A DNA stretch of 64,000 bases from Streptomyces sp. CB02261 (GCF_001905665.1 NZ_LIVX01000007.1:310001-374000); one strand, 5' to 3'; shown: positions 1 to 7,851, counted from the stretch's first letter. Made by a program: numbers and translations. Notes: a model not told the origin generated them from the sequence alone.

Positions 1-116
1 AAGAGCGGGGCGAGGAGTTCGTCCTTGCGGACGCGGGCGTAGAAGGCCTCGGTGAGCCGCTCCAGCGCCTCGGCGCCGCCGGCCCACTCGTAGAGGGTGG
101 GGACCTGATCCGTCAC
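1..116 (-). CDS. Group II truncated haemoglobin, N-terminal part (cut by window edge)
   Basis: Only the first 38 codons are in the window. They start at a GTG at 116 and run off the left edge. The translated start has VPTLYEWAGGAEALERLTEA followed by FYARVRKDELLAPL, the typical opening of actinobacterial group II truncated globins (GlbO type): Tyr-Glu-Trp, then the A/B helix. An AAAGG Shine-Dalgarno lies 6-7 bases before the GTG and supports the start. These globins bind haem and O2 and are linked to oxygen or NO handling; that role is family knowledge. The haem ligands lie outside the window and could not be checked. The gene is read in the same direction as the SARP gene upstream, about 100 bases away. 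Confidence 0.75.
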   Translation of the reverse strand, partial: MTDQVPTLYEWAGGAEALERLTEAFYARVRKDELLAPL

Positions 117-217
117 TGTGTCGCCTTTCTCGTGCTGCTCGGGCTTCTGGTGTTGGTGGTCGGGCTGGTGCTGCTCGGGCTTTGCGGGGGAGAGGGAGCG
201 AGGCGGGGGGGCGGTCG

Positions 218-1063
218 TCAGGCCGCGTAGAGGTCGAAGGTCGGTGTGGGCCGGCCGCCGTGGGCGGGGGCGTCCAGGCGGGGATCGACCGAGAGCACCG
301 CCTGGTGCAGCCGCTGGAGCTGCGGTGCGGGCTCAAGGCCCAGTTCCGCGACGAGCCGGTGCCGCAGGCCGCGGTAGAGCCCCAGCGCCTCGGACTGCCG
401 GCCCGCACGGTAGAACGCCACCATCGCCTGGGCGTGGAACCGCTCGTCGGTGGGATGGAGCCGGGTCAGCTCGACGAGTTCGGCGAGGAGTTCGCCGTGC
501 AGGCCGAGCCGCAGTTCGGCGTCGACACGGCGCTCGGTGGCGAGCAGACGGCTCTCCTCCAGCCGCGCCGCGTGGATCCGCAGCGCCGCCCCGGCCCGTA
601 CGTCCACCAGGGCGGGTCCCCGCCACAGCGCGAGCGCCTCGCTGAGGAGCCGGGCCGCCCGGGCGCTGTCGCCCTCGGTGAAGGCGGTGTGCCCGGCCTG
701 CGCGGCACGCCGGAAGGCGAAGGCGTCGACGTCCTCCTCGGCGATCCGCAGCAGATAGCCGTCGTGTCCGGTGGCGAGCAGTTCCCGGGCGCGGGCCGGG
801 CCGGCGGCGTCGCCCGTCCCGTACGGTCCACCGAGTGCGCCGGCCAGCGCCCGGCGCAGCCGCAGGATGTAGGTCTGGAGGGTGCTGTGCGCGCTGTACG
901 GCGGCAGCGGTCCCCACAGCTCCTCCTTGAGGGCCGCCACCGGGACGGGCCGGCCGGGGTGGAGCGCGAGGAGCGCCAGGATCTGGCGCGTCTTCGCCGC
1001 GCTCGGGACGACCGGAGCGCCGTCCGCCTCGGCGTGCAGCGGGCCCAGAATCCGTATCTTCAC
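218..1063 (-). CDS. SARP-family pathway regulator (OmpR-like HTH plus BTAD)
   Basis: A protein of 281 residues opening VKIRILGPLHAEADG, with a winged-helix DNA-binding domain (about residues 1-95, including the TLQTYILRLRRAL recognition region) and a bacterial transcriptional activator domain (about 100-250, with AFRRAAQAG, EALALWRG and ALGLYRGLRHRLVAELG helices). This is the size and layout of small SARPs (ActII-ORF4/RedD type), which activate secondary-metabolite operons by binding direct repeats. I chose the GTG at 1063 because GGAAGGAGG sits just upstream of it; the ATG at 1078 would place that Shine-Dalgarno inside the gene. A palindromic motif at 1156-1176 lies about 93 bases upstream and is nearly repeated before the 3284-3802 gene, suggesting shared control of both. 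Confidence 0.9.
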   Translation of the reverse strand: MKIRILGPLHAEADGAPVVPSAAKTRQILALLALHPGRPVPVAALKEELWGPLPPYSAHSTLQTYILRLRRALAGALGGPYGTGDAAGPARARELLATGHDGYLLRIAEEDVDAFAFRRAAQAGHTAFTEGDSARAARLLSEALALWRGPALVDVRAGAALRIHAARLEESRLLATERRVDAELRLGLHGELLAELVELTRLHPTDERFHAQAMVAFYRAGRQSEALGLYRGLRHRLVAELGLEPAPQLQRLHQAVLSVDPRLDAPAHGGRPTPTFDLYAA

Positions 1064-1155
1064 GCGTCCTCCTTCCATCGGCCGGGAGTCGACCGGATCG
1101 GTGCATTCCCGAACCGGCTGTCCTGGGGAGGAACGTAGGAGCCGGGGGGTGAGGG

Positions 1156-1176
1156 CCTCAATACGGTGGGACCGTA
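1156..1176. promoter_or_regulatory. Candidate operator, copy 1 (CCTCAA + TACGGT-GGG-ACCGTA)
   Basis: TACGGT and ACCGTA (1162-1176) form a perfect 6-bp inverted repeat with a 3-bp spacer, preceded by CCTCAA. Eighteen of 21 positions are identical to the element at 3936-3956, in the same orientation. Both lie upstream of minus-strand genes of the same locus. I infer a common regulator site. Which protein binds (the SARP, the LuxR protein or another) cannot be told from sequence. Confidence 0.6.
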
Positions 1177-1261
1177 GGGCTGACCGAAGAATCTGCGATG
1201 CGGGCCTCCTACGGCTGCGGCTGCGGGAATGGCCGGATAACCGTTTCCGGGCATGCCGAAG

Positions 1262-1288
1262 GCCCCCGAGGTGACAAACTTCGGGGGC
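1262..1288. terminator. Hairpin downstream of the methyltransferase operon
   Basis: GCCCCCGA at 1262-1269 pairs with TCGGGGGC at 1281-1288 round an 11-nt loop. It lies about 100 bases past the stop of the minus-strand operon that ends at 1387, and there is no U-tract. Streptomyces terminators often lack one, so this is a plausible but unproven terminator. Confidence 0.4.
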
Positions 1289-1386
1289 GTGACGGAAACC
1301 GCGTACTGCTAATCTCCTTAGTTAATTCGTTTGTTCCGTACCTCTGTCTCCGGTGATTTCACACGGCTGATTCCACGCGGCGTGTT

Positions 1387-2421
1387 TCAGTCGGCCGCTC
1401 GGGGCCGGCACAGCCGGGCCGTATGCACGGTGACGGCGGTCAGATAGAAGGCGTCGGGGCGCCAGAGGACACCGGTGCACGCGTCCCCGTCGAGGAGTTG
1501 CTCCACGGTGAGCCGGTCGACGAGGTCGAGGCGGTCACCGAGGTCGGCGAGCAGCCGGTGCAGCCGGGTGTGCAGATGTCGGCGTACGGGCAGGTCGAGC
1601 GGGGCCGGGAACTCGATGAGGAAGGTACGGGTGCCCGCCGGCACGAGACCGGCCGAGGCCAGCAGACACGGCCAGTCCTCGATGACGGAGGTGGCGCCGG
1701 GAAGCCGGGACCGGCGGGCGGTGACCTGTTCCTCGACGGCCGCGTCCAGGCGCGCCTGGAGTCCTGGCCGGCCGATGCCGATGTCCCGGGGCAGGAAGCG
1801 CGGGGGCAGGCCCCGTTCGGCGACGGCGAGCAGGCCGCCGGGCCGCAGCGCGGAGGCCAGGCTCCGCAGGGCAGCCTGCTGGTCGCCGAGATGGCGGCAG
1901 ACGTTTCCGGTCCAGATCAGGTCGACGGGCCCCGACCGGGCGAACTCCTCGGGCCGGTCGGCGCGCCGCGTGCTGATCCGTCCGGCGAGCCCGTGCTCGG
2001 CGGCCCGGGCCTCGGCCCTTGCGAGCAGGGCGGCCGACCGGTCCACGGCGACGACGTGGGCCTCCGGGAAGGCGTCGGCGAGGGCGTGGGACGCCACGCC
2101 CGGGCCGCTGCCGACGTCCAGGATCCGGCGGACCGCCGCTGTGGCCCGGTCCGCGGGACCGAAGAGTCCGTGCAACCAGTGGGCCGCCTCCGCCAGGAAG
2201 CCGGCGTGCAGTTCGGCCTCCTGCTCAGCCGCGTGCTCGGCCTCCTGCTCGGCCGGGTGCTCGGCTTCGGGTCCGCCGTGGGTCCCGGCGTCGGGTCCGG
2301 GGTCGCGTCCGGTGTCGGGTCCGGCTTCCCGAGCCGGACCTCGTCCCCGCTCGGGCTCGGGCCCCGGCCCGGCGCCGAGGGCGTCACCGGCGAGGCCCCC
2401 GGTGCCTTGTGTGGGTGTCAT
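1387..2421 (-). CDS. Class I SAM-dependent methyltransferase
   Basis: A protein of 344 residues. The first ~70 are low-complexity, Pro/Gly/Glu-rich, with a short repeat (AEHPAEQEAEHAAEQEAE). A Rossmann methyltransferase domain follows: motif I is ILDVGSGPGVASHALA, then HVVAVDRS for motif II and ALRPGGLLAVAERG after it. The ATG at 2421 has a GGAGGTGA Shine-Dalgarno and overlaps the TGA of the thioesterase-like gene (ATGA), so it is the last gene of a coupled trio. Substrate unknown: the neighbours suggest a small secondary metabolite or a regulatory locus, but no synthase is in view. Unlike its two partners, its key SAM-binding glycines look intact. The charged N-terminal extension is unusual for the family. 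Confidence 0.85.
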   Translation of the reverse strand: MTPTQGTGGLAGDALGAGPGPEPERGRGPAREAGPDTGRDPGPDAGTHGGPEAEHPAEQEAEHAAEQEAELHAGFLAEAAHWLHGLFGPADRATAAVRRILDVGSGPGVASHALADAFPEAHVVAVDRSAALLARAEARAAEHGLAGRISTRRADRPEEFARSGPVDLIWTGNVCRHLGDQQAALRSLASALRPGGLLAVAERGLPPRFLPRDIGIGRPGLQARLDAAVEEQVTARRSRLPGATSVIEDWPCLLASAGLVPAGTRTFLIEFPAPLDLPVRRHLHTRLHRLLADLGDRLDLVDRLTVEQLLDGDACTGVLWRPDAFYLTAVTVHTARLCRPRAAD

Positions 2422-3287
2422 ACGGTCACCTCCGCCGGCCAGGATGGGGATGCCGGGGACGCCGGACAACTCTTGTTGCCGGTTCCGGGACCGCCCGCCG
2501 GGGCCCACGGTCCGGAACCGGTCAGTGCGCGGGCGCGGCCGCCGCCGAGCTGGCGCGGCGCCCGGGTCCCGCCCCGGGAAGCGGGGCGCATCAGGTCCTG
2601 GCTGAAGGTGTCGAGCAGCTCCCACCGGGCGGTGAGCGGGAAGTAGTGGTCGCCGGGGACCGTGTCCACCCGCAGGGAGCGCCGGGTGCACCGGCGCCAC
2701 CCGGCCAGATCGGCCCCGGTGACGCTCGGGTCGTCGCTGCCGCCCATGGCCGTGACCGGGCAGTGCACCACATGGCGCGGGTCGCGCCGGTACGCCTCCC
2801 GGACGGCGAGGTCGGCGCGGAGCGCGGGCAGCACCCGGGGCGCCCGCAGCGGGTCGAGGGCGCCCGGGGGGATCCGGCCCCGCTCGCCGAGCCGGCGCAG
2901 GAGTTCGGTGTCCGGCAGTTGGGCGACCGATCGCTCCGGGGCCGGCCGGTACGGGACGCCGGCCCCGGAGACGTACAGCCGCTCGGCCACCGCGTCGTAC
3001 TCCCATTCGAGACGCGCGGCGATCTCGTACGCGAGGAGGGCGCCGAAGCCGTGCCCGTAGAGCGCGAACGGGCGGTCCCGCATCCGGGCCACGTACGGGA
3101 TGATCTCGGCGAGCAGCGGTTCGAGCCGGCCGCAGGGCCGGGTGCGCGGATGACGGCCGCGCCCCGGCAGTTCGACGGGGGTGACGACCACTGAAGTCCC
3201 GAGGGCCTCGGCCCACGGCAGGTAGATGCCCGCCGACGCTCCCTCGAAGGGGAGGCAGAACAGCCGCACCGAGGTGTCGCCGCTCAT
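2418..3287 (-). CDS. Type II thioesterase-like alpha/beta-hydrolase, nucleophile Ser replaced by Gly
   Basis: A protein of 289 residues with the type II (editing) thioesterase fold: RLFCLPFEGASAG at the start, VELPGRGRH, and the nucleophile elbow region ALYGHGFGALLAYEIA. The usual GHSxG reads GHGFG, so position 80 is Gly and the catalytic Ser is absent. The other elements are present: an Asp in GGSDD (~185) and His214 in GDHYFPL. A low-complexity tail of ~55 residues follows the domain. Intact relatives hydrolyse misprimed acyl groups from PKS/NRPS carrier proteins. Here hydrolysis is unlikely, so a binding or scaffolding role, or decay, is inferred. Its start overlaps the stop of the upstream gene and its stop overlaps the methyltransferase start. 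Confidence 0.85.
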   Translation of the reverse strand: MSGDTSVRLFCLPFEGASAGIYLPWAEALGTSVVVTPVELPGRGRHPRTRPCGRLEPLLAEIIPYVARMRDRPFALYGHGFGALLAYEIAARLEWEYDAVAERLYVSGAGVPYRPAPERSVAQLPDTELLRRLGERGRIPPGALDPLRAPRVLPALRADLAVREAYRRDPRHVVHCPVTAMGGSDDPSVTGADLAGWRRCTRRSLRVDTVPGDHYFPLTARWELLDTFSQDLMRPASRGGTRAPRQLGGGRARALTGSGPWAPAGGPGTGNKSCPASPASPSWPAEVTV

Positions 3288-3802
3288 CGGGCCACCGGCC
3301 CCGGGGTCCAGGTGCGGGCCGGTGCGGCGGCCGTCGGCGCCGCGGTCGCGTGGCGTGCTGGGTTTCCGCCGCGCAGGAGCACCGCGTACGCGTCCGTCAC
3401 CTCCTCCAGAATCCGGAGCCCCGCGCGCCGGTCCATCAGCTCCCGGGCGTACCGCCAGGCGAAGGTCCAGTCGCGGTCGGAGCGCCGGATGAGGGTGGCG
3501 CACATCAACGGGGCTCGGTCGAGGGGGAGTCCGGTGCTGGACTCGCCGGCCAGGCGTTCCGCGAGCCGGGCGTCCTGCACCTCGGCACGGGTGGCCCGCC
3601 AGTCCACGATCTGCAGCCGGAAGCGGGCTTCGGGCCGCAGGGTGCGGCGCAGCAGGCCGTCCGGCCCGCGGTGGAGCGCGGTGCGGGACAGGGGGGTGCC
3701 GTCCAGGACGGACTGCCAGGCCTGCTCGTACACGTACGGCACGACTCCGCGCAGGGACATGACGAACTGTTCGGTGCGGAGCTCCTCGCTGATCGCGGAC
3801 AC
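3284..3802 (-). CDS. Truncated, degenerate NRPS condensation-domain-like protein
   Basis: A stand-alone protein of 172 residues that lines up with the N-lobe of NRPS condensation domains: RTEQFVMSLRGVVPYVYEQA, AWQSVLDGTPLSRTAL, RLQIVDWRATRAE and the PLDRAPLMCATLIRRSDRD strand. Where the HHxxxDG active-site motif should follow WTF, the sequence reads AWRYARELMD, so both His residues and the Asp-Gly are gone, and the C-lobe is missing. Catalysis is therefore improbable. I prefer the GTG at 3802, which has GGAGGGAG about 13 bases upstream; an in-frame GTG at 3892 would add 30 residues but has no clear Shine-Dalgarno. First gene of the coupled trio, with a palindromic motif upstream at 3936-3956. 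Family assignment is by eye and moderate. Confidence 0.65.
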   Translation of the reverse strand: MSAISEELRTEQFVMSLRGVVPYVYEQAWQSVLDGTPLSRTALHRGPDGLLRRTLRPEARFRLQIVDWRATRAEVQDARLAERLAGESSTGLPLDRAPLMCATLIRRSDRDWTFAWRYARELMDRRAGLRILEEVTDAYAVLLRGGNPARHATAAPTAAAPARTWTPGPVAR

Positions 3803-3845
3803 GCGGGTACCGCTCCCTCCATCAGATCTGGCCAATTGGCCGGTG

Positions 3846-3885
3846 GTGAACGTGTCCGCTCGGGAACGGTTTTCCGGACGTTCAC
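3846..3885. repeat. Imperfect inverted repeat in the leader of the C-like gene
   Basis: GTGAAC-gt-GTCCG (3846-3858) is complementary to CGGAC-GTTCAC (3875-3885), an 11-bp stem with a 2-nt bulge. It lies between the preferred GTG start and the CCTCAATACGGT element, so it is either a second operator or a leader hairpin. Confidence 0.4.
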
Positions 3886-3935
3886 TGGTCACCGCCGCAC
3901 ATCGGTGCCGACCGTACCCGTGCGGTCCCCATTCA

Positions 3936-3956
3936 CCTCAATACGGTCGCACCGAA
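3936..3956. promoter_or_regulatory. Candidate operator, copy 2 (CCTCAA + TACGGT-CGC-ACCGAA)
   Basis: Same 21-bp element as at 1156-1176 with three differences (spacer G/C changes and one arm base). It lies in the divergent region between the C-like gene (minus) and the LuxR regulator (plus, start 4271), in the same orientation relative to the minus-strand gene as copy 1 is to the SARP gene. Confidence 0.6.
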
Positions 3957-4270
3957 GCAATGGCCGAAGGAATACGTCCGGAATCCGTGCGGCGGGATCC
4001 GCTGTACAAATATCGCGGCCTCCGTGTTAGCGTCGGGAACATCGGAGGTGTAGGCCGTTCGCCGGTGTCCGGGGGAGCGCAGTGGAGGATTCGACCGGCC
4101 TCCACGCCGTCTGAAGAAGGCATTTCCAGCAGCATGACGCGACGGCTCGGCCATGACCGGAAAGTGGTCTTGACGGAGCTGATTCCGCAGCCCTTTCAGC
4201 ATGGCCTTCCCCCGCCGAAGTGGCGACCTCGTCCGAGTCATTCCACTGTTCGGCAGGGAGGTGTGGGGCG

Positions 4271-7200
4271 GTGCCCAAGGAGCTGTTCGGCAGGAGCGAG
4301 GAATCGAAGACCATCACCGAGATGTTGGACGCCGCGAGAGCGGGCGCGGGCGCCGTCGCTCTGGTCGAGGGCATCATCGGCACCGGCAAGACCTCGCTGC
4401 TGCGGTGGGCCGAGGAGACCGCGAGGGACCAGGGCATGGTCGTGCTCTCCGCCACCGCCTCCCCGGCCGAACAGCGGTTCCCCCTGGGGGTGGTGCACCA
4501 GTTGCTGGGGACGCTGCCCGAGACCGCGCACGACTGGGACCGCACCTTCGCCGCCTACGGCGCGCCCCACGACGGCCCGCCGGCCGAGCCCGACTACCCA
4601 CTCCTCGCGGAGCTCTGCGCGAGCGTGGGCCGGGCCGCACGCCGCACCCCGATCCTCCTCACGGTCGACGGCGTCCAGCACGTCGACTGTCCCTCGCTGC
4701 TGTGGCTCGGCTTCCTGAGCCGCCGTCTGGAGAACCTCCCCGTCGTCCTGCTGGCCACCAAGCGCTGTGGCGAACCGGCCAGCGACCAGCACCTGCTGGT
4801 CGAGTTCATGGAAGGGCTCCGCCCCGACCGCCACATCCACCTCAGCGACCTCAGCCCGAGCGCCGCGCTCGATCTGGCCACCTCGCTGTGCGGGCACGGT
4901 CACGCCCACGAGGCCGTGGACGCACTCGTCGCCGGGACCGGCGGGAACCCGTACCTGCTGACCGAACAGATACGGACGGGGCCGACCGGGCGCTCCGGCC
5001 CCCTCGCCCCGGCGGGCCCGCACGGCACGCCCTTCGCCCTCCCCGGAACGGACCACCCCAGGCGGCCCGGACACTCCGCCCACGCGGCGTCTTCCCCGTA
5101 CGCCACCCACCCCGTGGGCCCGGGGACCTCCGCGTACCCCGCCGAGCCGGGCGCCGTCCGGGCGCCGGGCGACCCGCGGCCCGCGCCGCCGGACGAGCAG
5201 CTCGGACTCCAGGCGGTCAAGGAACGCATCCTGTGCCTGCTCCGGCGGATCGACCCGCACGGACTGGAGATCGCCCGGGCCGCCAGCATCCTGCGCGGCC
5301 CCGTGGACGCCGCCCTCCTCGCCGACCTCTGCGGCGTCCGCACCGAGGACGCGTGTCGATGTATCAGCCGCCTGACCGAGTCAGGACTGCTCTGTCCCCA
5401 CGACATGAAGTTCCGTCACCCCCTGCTCGCCGGACTGCTCTACCAGGACATCCCGTGCGCCGAGCGCGCCGAACTGCACCGCCTCGCCGCCCGCAGGATG
5501 CGCCACCGCGGCGCCCCGCCCGAGGACGTCGCCGCCCATCTGCTGCGCTCCCACCGCCTGGACGAGCCCTGGATGGCGCAACTCCTCATGGACGTGGCCC
5601 AGGGAGTGGTCGAGCACGACCCGGCCGGAGCCCGCCGGCTGATCGAGAAGGCCGTCCTGCACGGCGTGCCGAAGGGCTACGAGGACCGGGCGGAGGCCCT
5701 CCGGATCCAGGCCCTCACCGGCCTGGACCTGCCCGCCGCGGCGCGCGCCCTGACCGCCCACACCCCCCGCTGTACCGAGCCCGCCGAAAGGATCCGGCAC
5801 GCGCTGTGGCTCTCCGAGCTCCGCCTGCGCCTGGACGACACGGCGGGCGCACTGGACGTCCTGGAGCAGACGCGGCGGGAGACGGCGGGCGCCCTGGACC
5901 CCGTCGCCGCGGGCCGGCTGCGCGAGGCGGTGGCCCACGTACGACTCCACGACGGCGGGCGGGACCAGGGCGGTCAGGACGGCGGCGGTCACCACCCCGG
6001 CGAGGAGGACCGGCTGCTGCGGGTGCTGCTGCTGCGTACGGCCGCCGGGAACTCGGCGTCCGCGGCGCGGCGGATCGCCGACCGTCTGCTGTCCGTCCCG
6101 CGCGCCCCCTACGGCTCCGCCCGCTGGTACCAGGCGCTCCTCGCCCAGCTGTGGGCGGGCGACATGGAGGAGGCCCGGCGGCACATCGACACCGAGGTCG
6201 GTCTCGCCCGGTCCGACGGCAGCACGACCCGGATCGCCGAGGCGCTCGCCGTACGCGGCCTGGTACAGCTGCACCGGGGCCAGCTGGCCCGCGCCGAGGA
6301 CGACGCCCATGAGGCCCTCGCCCTGCTCACCCGGATCCGCGCCGACCGGTTCCACGTCGGGCCGCTCGCCCGCAGCGTCCTCATCGACGTGGCCATGGAG
6401 CGGGACGACGTCGCCGCGGCCGGGGCCCTCCTCGACGACGCCCCGCCGCTCCCCGGCGACCGCCCCCTCACCTGGTGGCGGCTGCACCTCCTGCACAGTG
6501 CCGGACGGGCCCTCGGCCGGCTCGGGGAGGCGCGGCGCGGCCTCGTCCTGCTGGCCCGCTGCGAGGAGGAACTGACCCGGCGCGGCATCGTCAACCCGGC
6601 GATCCTGCCCTGGCGCTCCACCCGCTCCGCGCTCCAGCTGGCCCGGCGCAACGTGCCCGCGGCCCGCCGCGCCGCCCAGGAGGAGACCGCGCTCGCCCAC
6701 CGCTGGGGCGCCCCCTTCGCGCTGGGCCGGGCCCTGGTCGCCGAGGCGGCGGCGAGCACGGGCAGGGAGGCGCTGCGGCTCGCCGACCGGGCCGTCGAAC
6801 TGCTCGAACCCACCTCGGCCCCCCTGCTCTTCGCCCACGCCCTGTACGCCTCGGGCCGCGCCCACCGGCAGGGCGGCACACCCCGCAGGTCCCGCGAACT
6901 GCTCCACCGCGCCAACGAGGTCGGCATCTCCCTGGGTGCCGACGGTCTGGTGGAGGCGGTGCAGCGGGAGCTGCGGGACGCGGGCGGCCGCCCCGACCCG
7001 CGCAAGGACTCGACGGAATCGCTGCTCACCCCCACGGAGCGGCAGGTCTCCGAACTGGCCGCGCGCGGACTGAGCAACCGCGACATCGCCCGCCTGCTCC
7101 AGGTGAGCCTGCGGAACGTCGAATCCCATCTCACCCATTCGTACCGGAAGTTACGCATCAGCGGACGGCACGAACTCGACCGCTTCTTCCCGGCCGACGA

Positions 7201-7285
7201 ACCACCCGACCCGGCCCCGGTCCTCCTCTACCAGCCCCGCCCCACCCTCACCCCCTCGACGGGACCGACGACCGCATCGGCGTGA
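4271..7285 (+). CDS. LAL-type LuxR-family regulator (AAA ATPase plus HTH) with a TTA codon
   Basis: A protein of 1004 residues in the large ATP-binding LuxR class. A Walker A motif GIIGTGKTS lies at about residues 34-42, with a Walker B-like LLTVDGVQH and a long TPR-like helical middle. A C-terminal LuxR HTH (LLTPTERQVSELAARGLSNR, then DIARLLQVSLRNVESHL) fills the last ~60 residues. I chose the GTG at 4271, which has AGGGAGG 9 bases upstream, over the GTG at 4220. Codon 961 (7151-7153), inside the HTH region, is TTA, so full-length translation should need the bldA leucyl-tRNA. LAL proteins activate polyketide and related clusters. Here it is divergent from the C-like/TE/methyltransferase operon, its likely target. 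About residues 235-310 are a Pro/Gly/Ala-rich linker. Confidence 0.92.
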   Translation: MPKELFGRSEESKTITEMLDAARAGAGAVALVEGIIGTGKTSLLRWAEETARDQGMVVLSATASPAEQRFPLGVVHQLLGTLPETAHDWDRTFAAYGAPHDGPPAEPDYPLLAELCASVGRAARRTPILLTVDGVQHVDCPSLLWLGFLSRRLENLPVVLLATKRCGEPASDQHLLVEFMEGLRPDRHIHLSDLSPSAALDLATSLCGHGHAHEAVDALVAGTGGNPYLLTEQIRTGPTGRSGPLAPAGPHGTPFALPGTDHPRRPGHSAHAASSPYATHPVGPGTSAYPAEPGAVRAPGDPRPAPPDEQLGLQAVKERILCLLRRIDPHGLEIARAASILRGPVDAALLADLCGVRTEDACRCISRLTESGLLCPHDMKFRHPLLAGLLYQDIPCAERAELHRLAARRMRHRGAPPEDVAAHLLRSHRLDEPWMAQLLMDVAQGVVEHDPAGARRLIEKAVLHGVPKGYEDRAEALRIQALTGLDLPAAARALTAHTPRCTEPAERIRHALWLSELRLRLDDTAGALDVLEQTRRETAGALDPVAAGRLREAVAHVRLHDGGRDQGGQDGGGHHPGEEDRLLRVLLLRTAAGNSASAARRIADRLLSVPRAPYGSARWYQALLAQLWAGDMEEARRHIDTEVGLARSDGSTTRIAEALAVRGLVQLHRGQLARAEDDAHEALALLTRIRADRFHVGPLARSVLIDVAMERDDVAAAGALLDDAPPLPGDRPLTWWRLHLLHSAGRALGRLGEARRGLVLLARCEEELTRRGIVNPAILPWRSTRSALQLARRNVPAARRAAQEETALAHRWGAPFALGRALVAEAAASTGREALRLADRAVELLEPTSAPLLFAHALYASGRAHRQGGTPRRSRELLHRANEVGISLGADGLVEAVQRELRDAGGRPDPRKDSTESLLTPTERQVSELAARGLSNRDIARLLQVSLRNVESHLTHSYRKLRISGRHELDRFFPADEPPDPAPVLLYQPRPTLTPSTGPTTASA

Positions 7286-7298
7286 GCGGTGGGTCGTC

Positions 7299-7329
7299 GA
7301 CGGCGGGGCCCCCTGAGGGCCCCGCCGTC
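7299..7329. terminator. Strong hairpin after the LuxR gene
   Basis: GACGGCGGGGCCC (7299-7311) pairs perfectly with GGGCCCCGCCGTC (7317-7329) round a 5-nt loop, 13 bases past the LuxR stop. No U-tract is present, as is common in Streptomyces. Confidence 0.75.
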
Positions 7330-7392
7330 GGGGTCCAAGTCCATGCCGGGGACCTGTCCGGTCGATCGTGTGACTACCGCGTGTCCGCTGGC

Positions 7393-7535
7393 GTCCCCGG
7401 CCGCTTCCTGCCGGGCGTCGACCAGGAGCACGACGGGTATCCGGCACGGCGCCAAGCTGCTCTACACGTACTGCAACGCCACCGTGCCGCGGATCCAGCT
7501 GATCCTGCGCAAGGCGTACGGCGGCGCGTACATCG
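7393..7535 (+). pseudogene. Fragment of an acyl-CoA carboxylase carboxyltransferase (beta) subunit, frameshifted
   Basis: Two adjoining frames together give a stretch of the biotin-dependent carboxyltransferase beta subunit (AccB/PccB family). VPGRFLPGVDQEHDG is read from 7393 to about 7437. In the next frame from 7436, GIRHGAKLLYTYCNATVPRI and QLILRKAYGGAYIA run to about 7535. Intact proteins read roughly VPGFLPGxxQExxGIIRHGAKLL across this join, so one frameshift has occurred. No start, no upstream oxyanion region and no C-terminus are present, so this is a ~50-codon relic. It lies between two strong hairpins and just before the Y-RNA/Rsr locus. Confidence 0.75.
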
Positions 7536-7651
7536 CGGCACGGCCGCGACGCCGGCGATCGGCACGGTGGCCGGTCTGTACCCGGCGGTACGGGCGTCCT
7601 GCCTGTCGCCGACGCCGGCGCTCCAGGTGTAGAGGGCACTCGGCGCGATCT

Positions 7652-7692
7652 GCCCCGCCTCCGGAACTTCCTCTGCCTTCCGGAGGCGGGGC
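7652..7692. terminator. 13-bp stem hairpin after the carboxylase relic
   Basis: GCCCCGCCTCCGG (7652-7664) pairs with CCGGAGGCGGGGC (7680-7692), loop 15 nt. Probably the old terminator of the decayed gene. It also insulates the following Y-RNA transcription unit. Confidence 0.65.
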
Positions 7693-7779
7693 GTCGCCCG
7701 TCGCCCTCGCCCACCCGGAAGAAAATTCTGAGCGCACCTCCCGGGCCCTGCACTAGAGTTCGGGCCACAACGACATGCA

Positions 7780-7851
7780 CCTCCCGGTGCGAAGGCCCGC
7801 GGCTACTTCTTCCAACGAAACCCGCCGCAGGCCGACATTGATCTCGGGAGG
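7780..7851 (+). ncRNA. Y-RNA-like small RNA 1 (Rsr-binding stem, small loop)
   Basis: Folding by eye gives a lower stem CCTCCCG (7780-7786) with CGGGAGG (7845-7851). An asymmetric internal loop follows, GTGCGAA opposite GACATTGATCT. The upper stem GGCC-C-GCGG pairs with CCGC-A-GGCC (one C.A mismatch) and is closed by a ~22-nt loop. The gene just downstream encodes the Ro60 homologue Rsr, and bacterial Y RNAs are usually encoded beside rsr. The same internal-loop sequence recurs in the second element (7861-8003), which makes it the likely protein-contact module. A TAGAGT box at 7754-7759 is a possible -10 element. Not a coding region in any frame I trust. Confidence 0.7.

Noticed and set aside
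118..645. A plus-strand ORF beginning with a Cys/Trp-rich stretch.
   Set aside because: Mostly antisense to the SARP gene; the opening is caused by gtgctgctcgggctt repeats between genes.
1423..2646. A 407-codon plus-strand frame.
   Set aside because: Shadow of the minus-strand methyltransferase; Gly/Glu-rich with no domain.
1387..3216. A 609-codon methyltransferase with a long N-terminal domain.
   Set aside because: Upstream of 2421 the frame is antisense/shifted across the thioesterase-like gene; the ATG at 2421 has a good Shine-Dalgarno and ATGA coupling.
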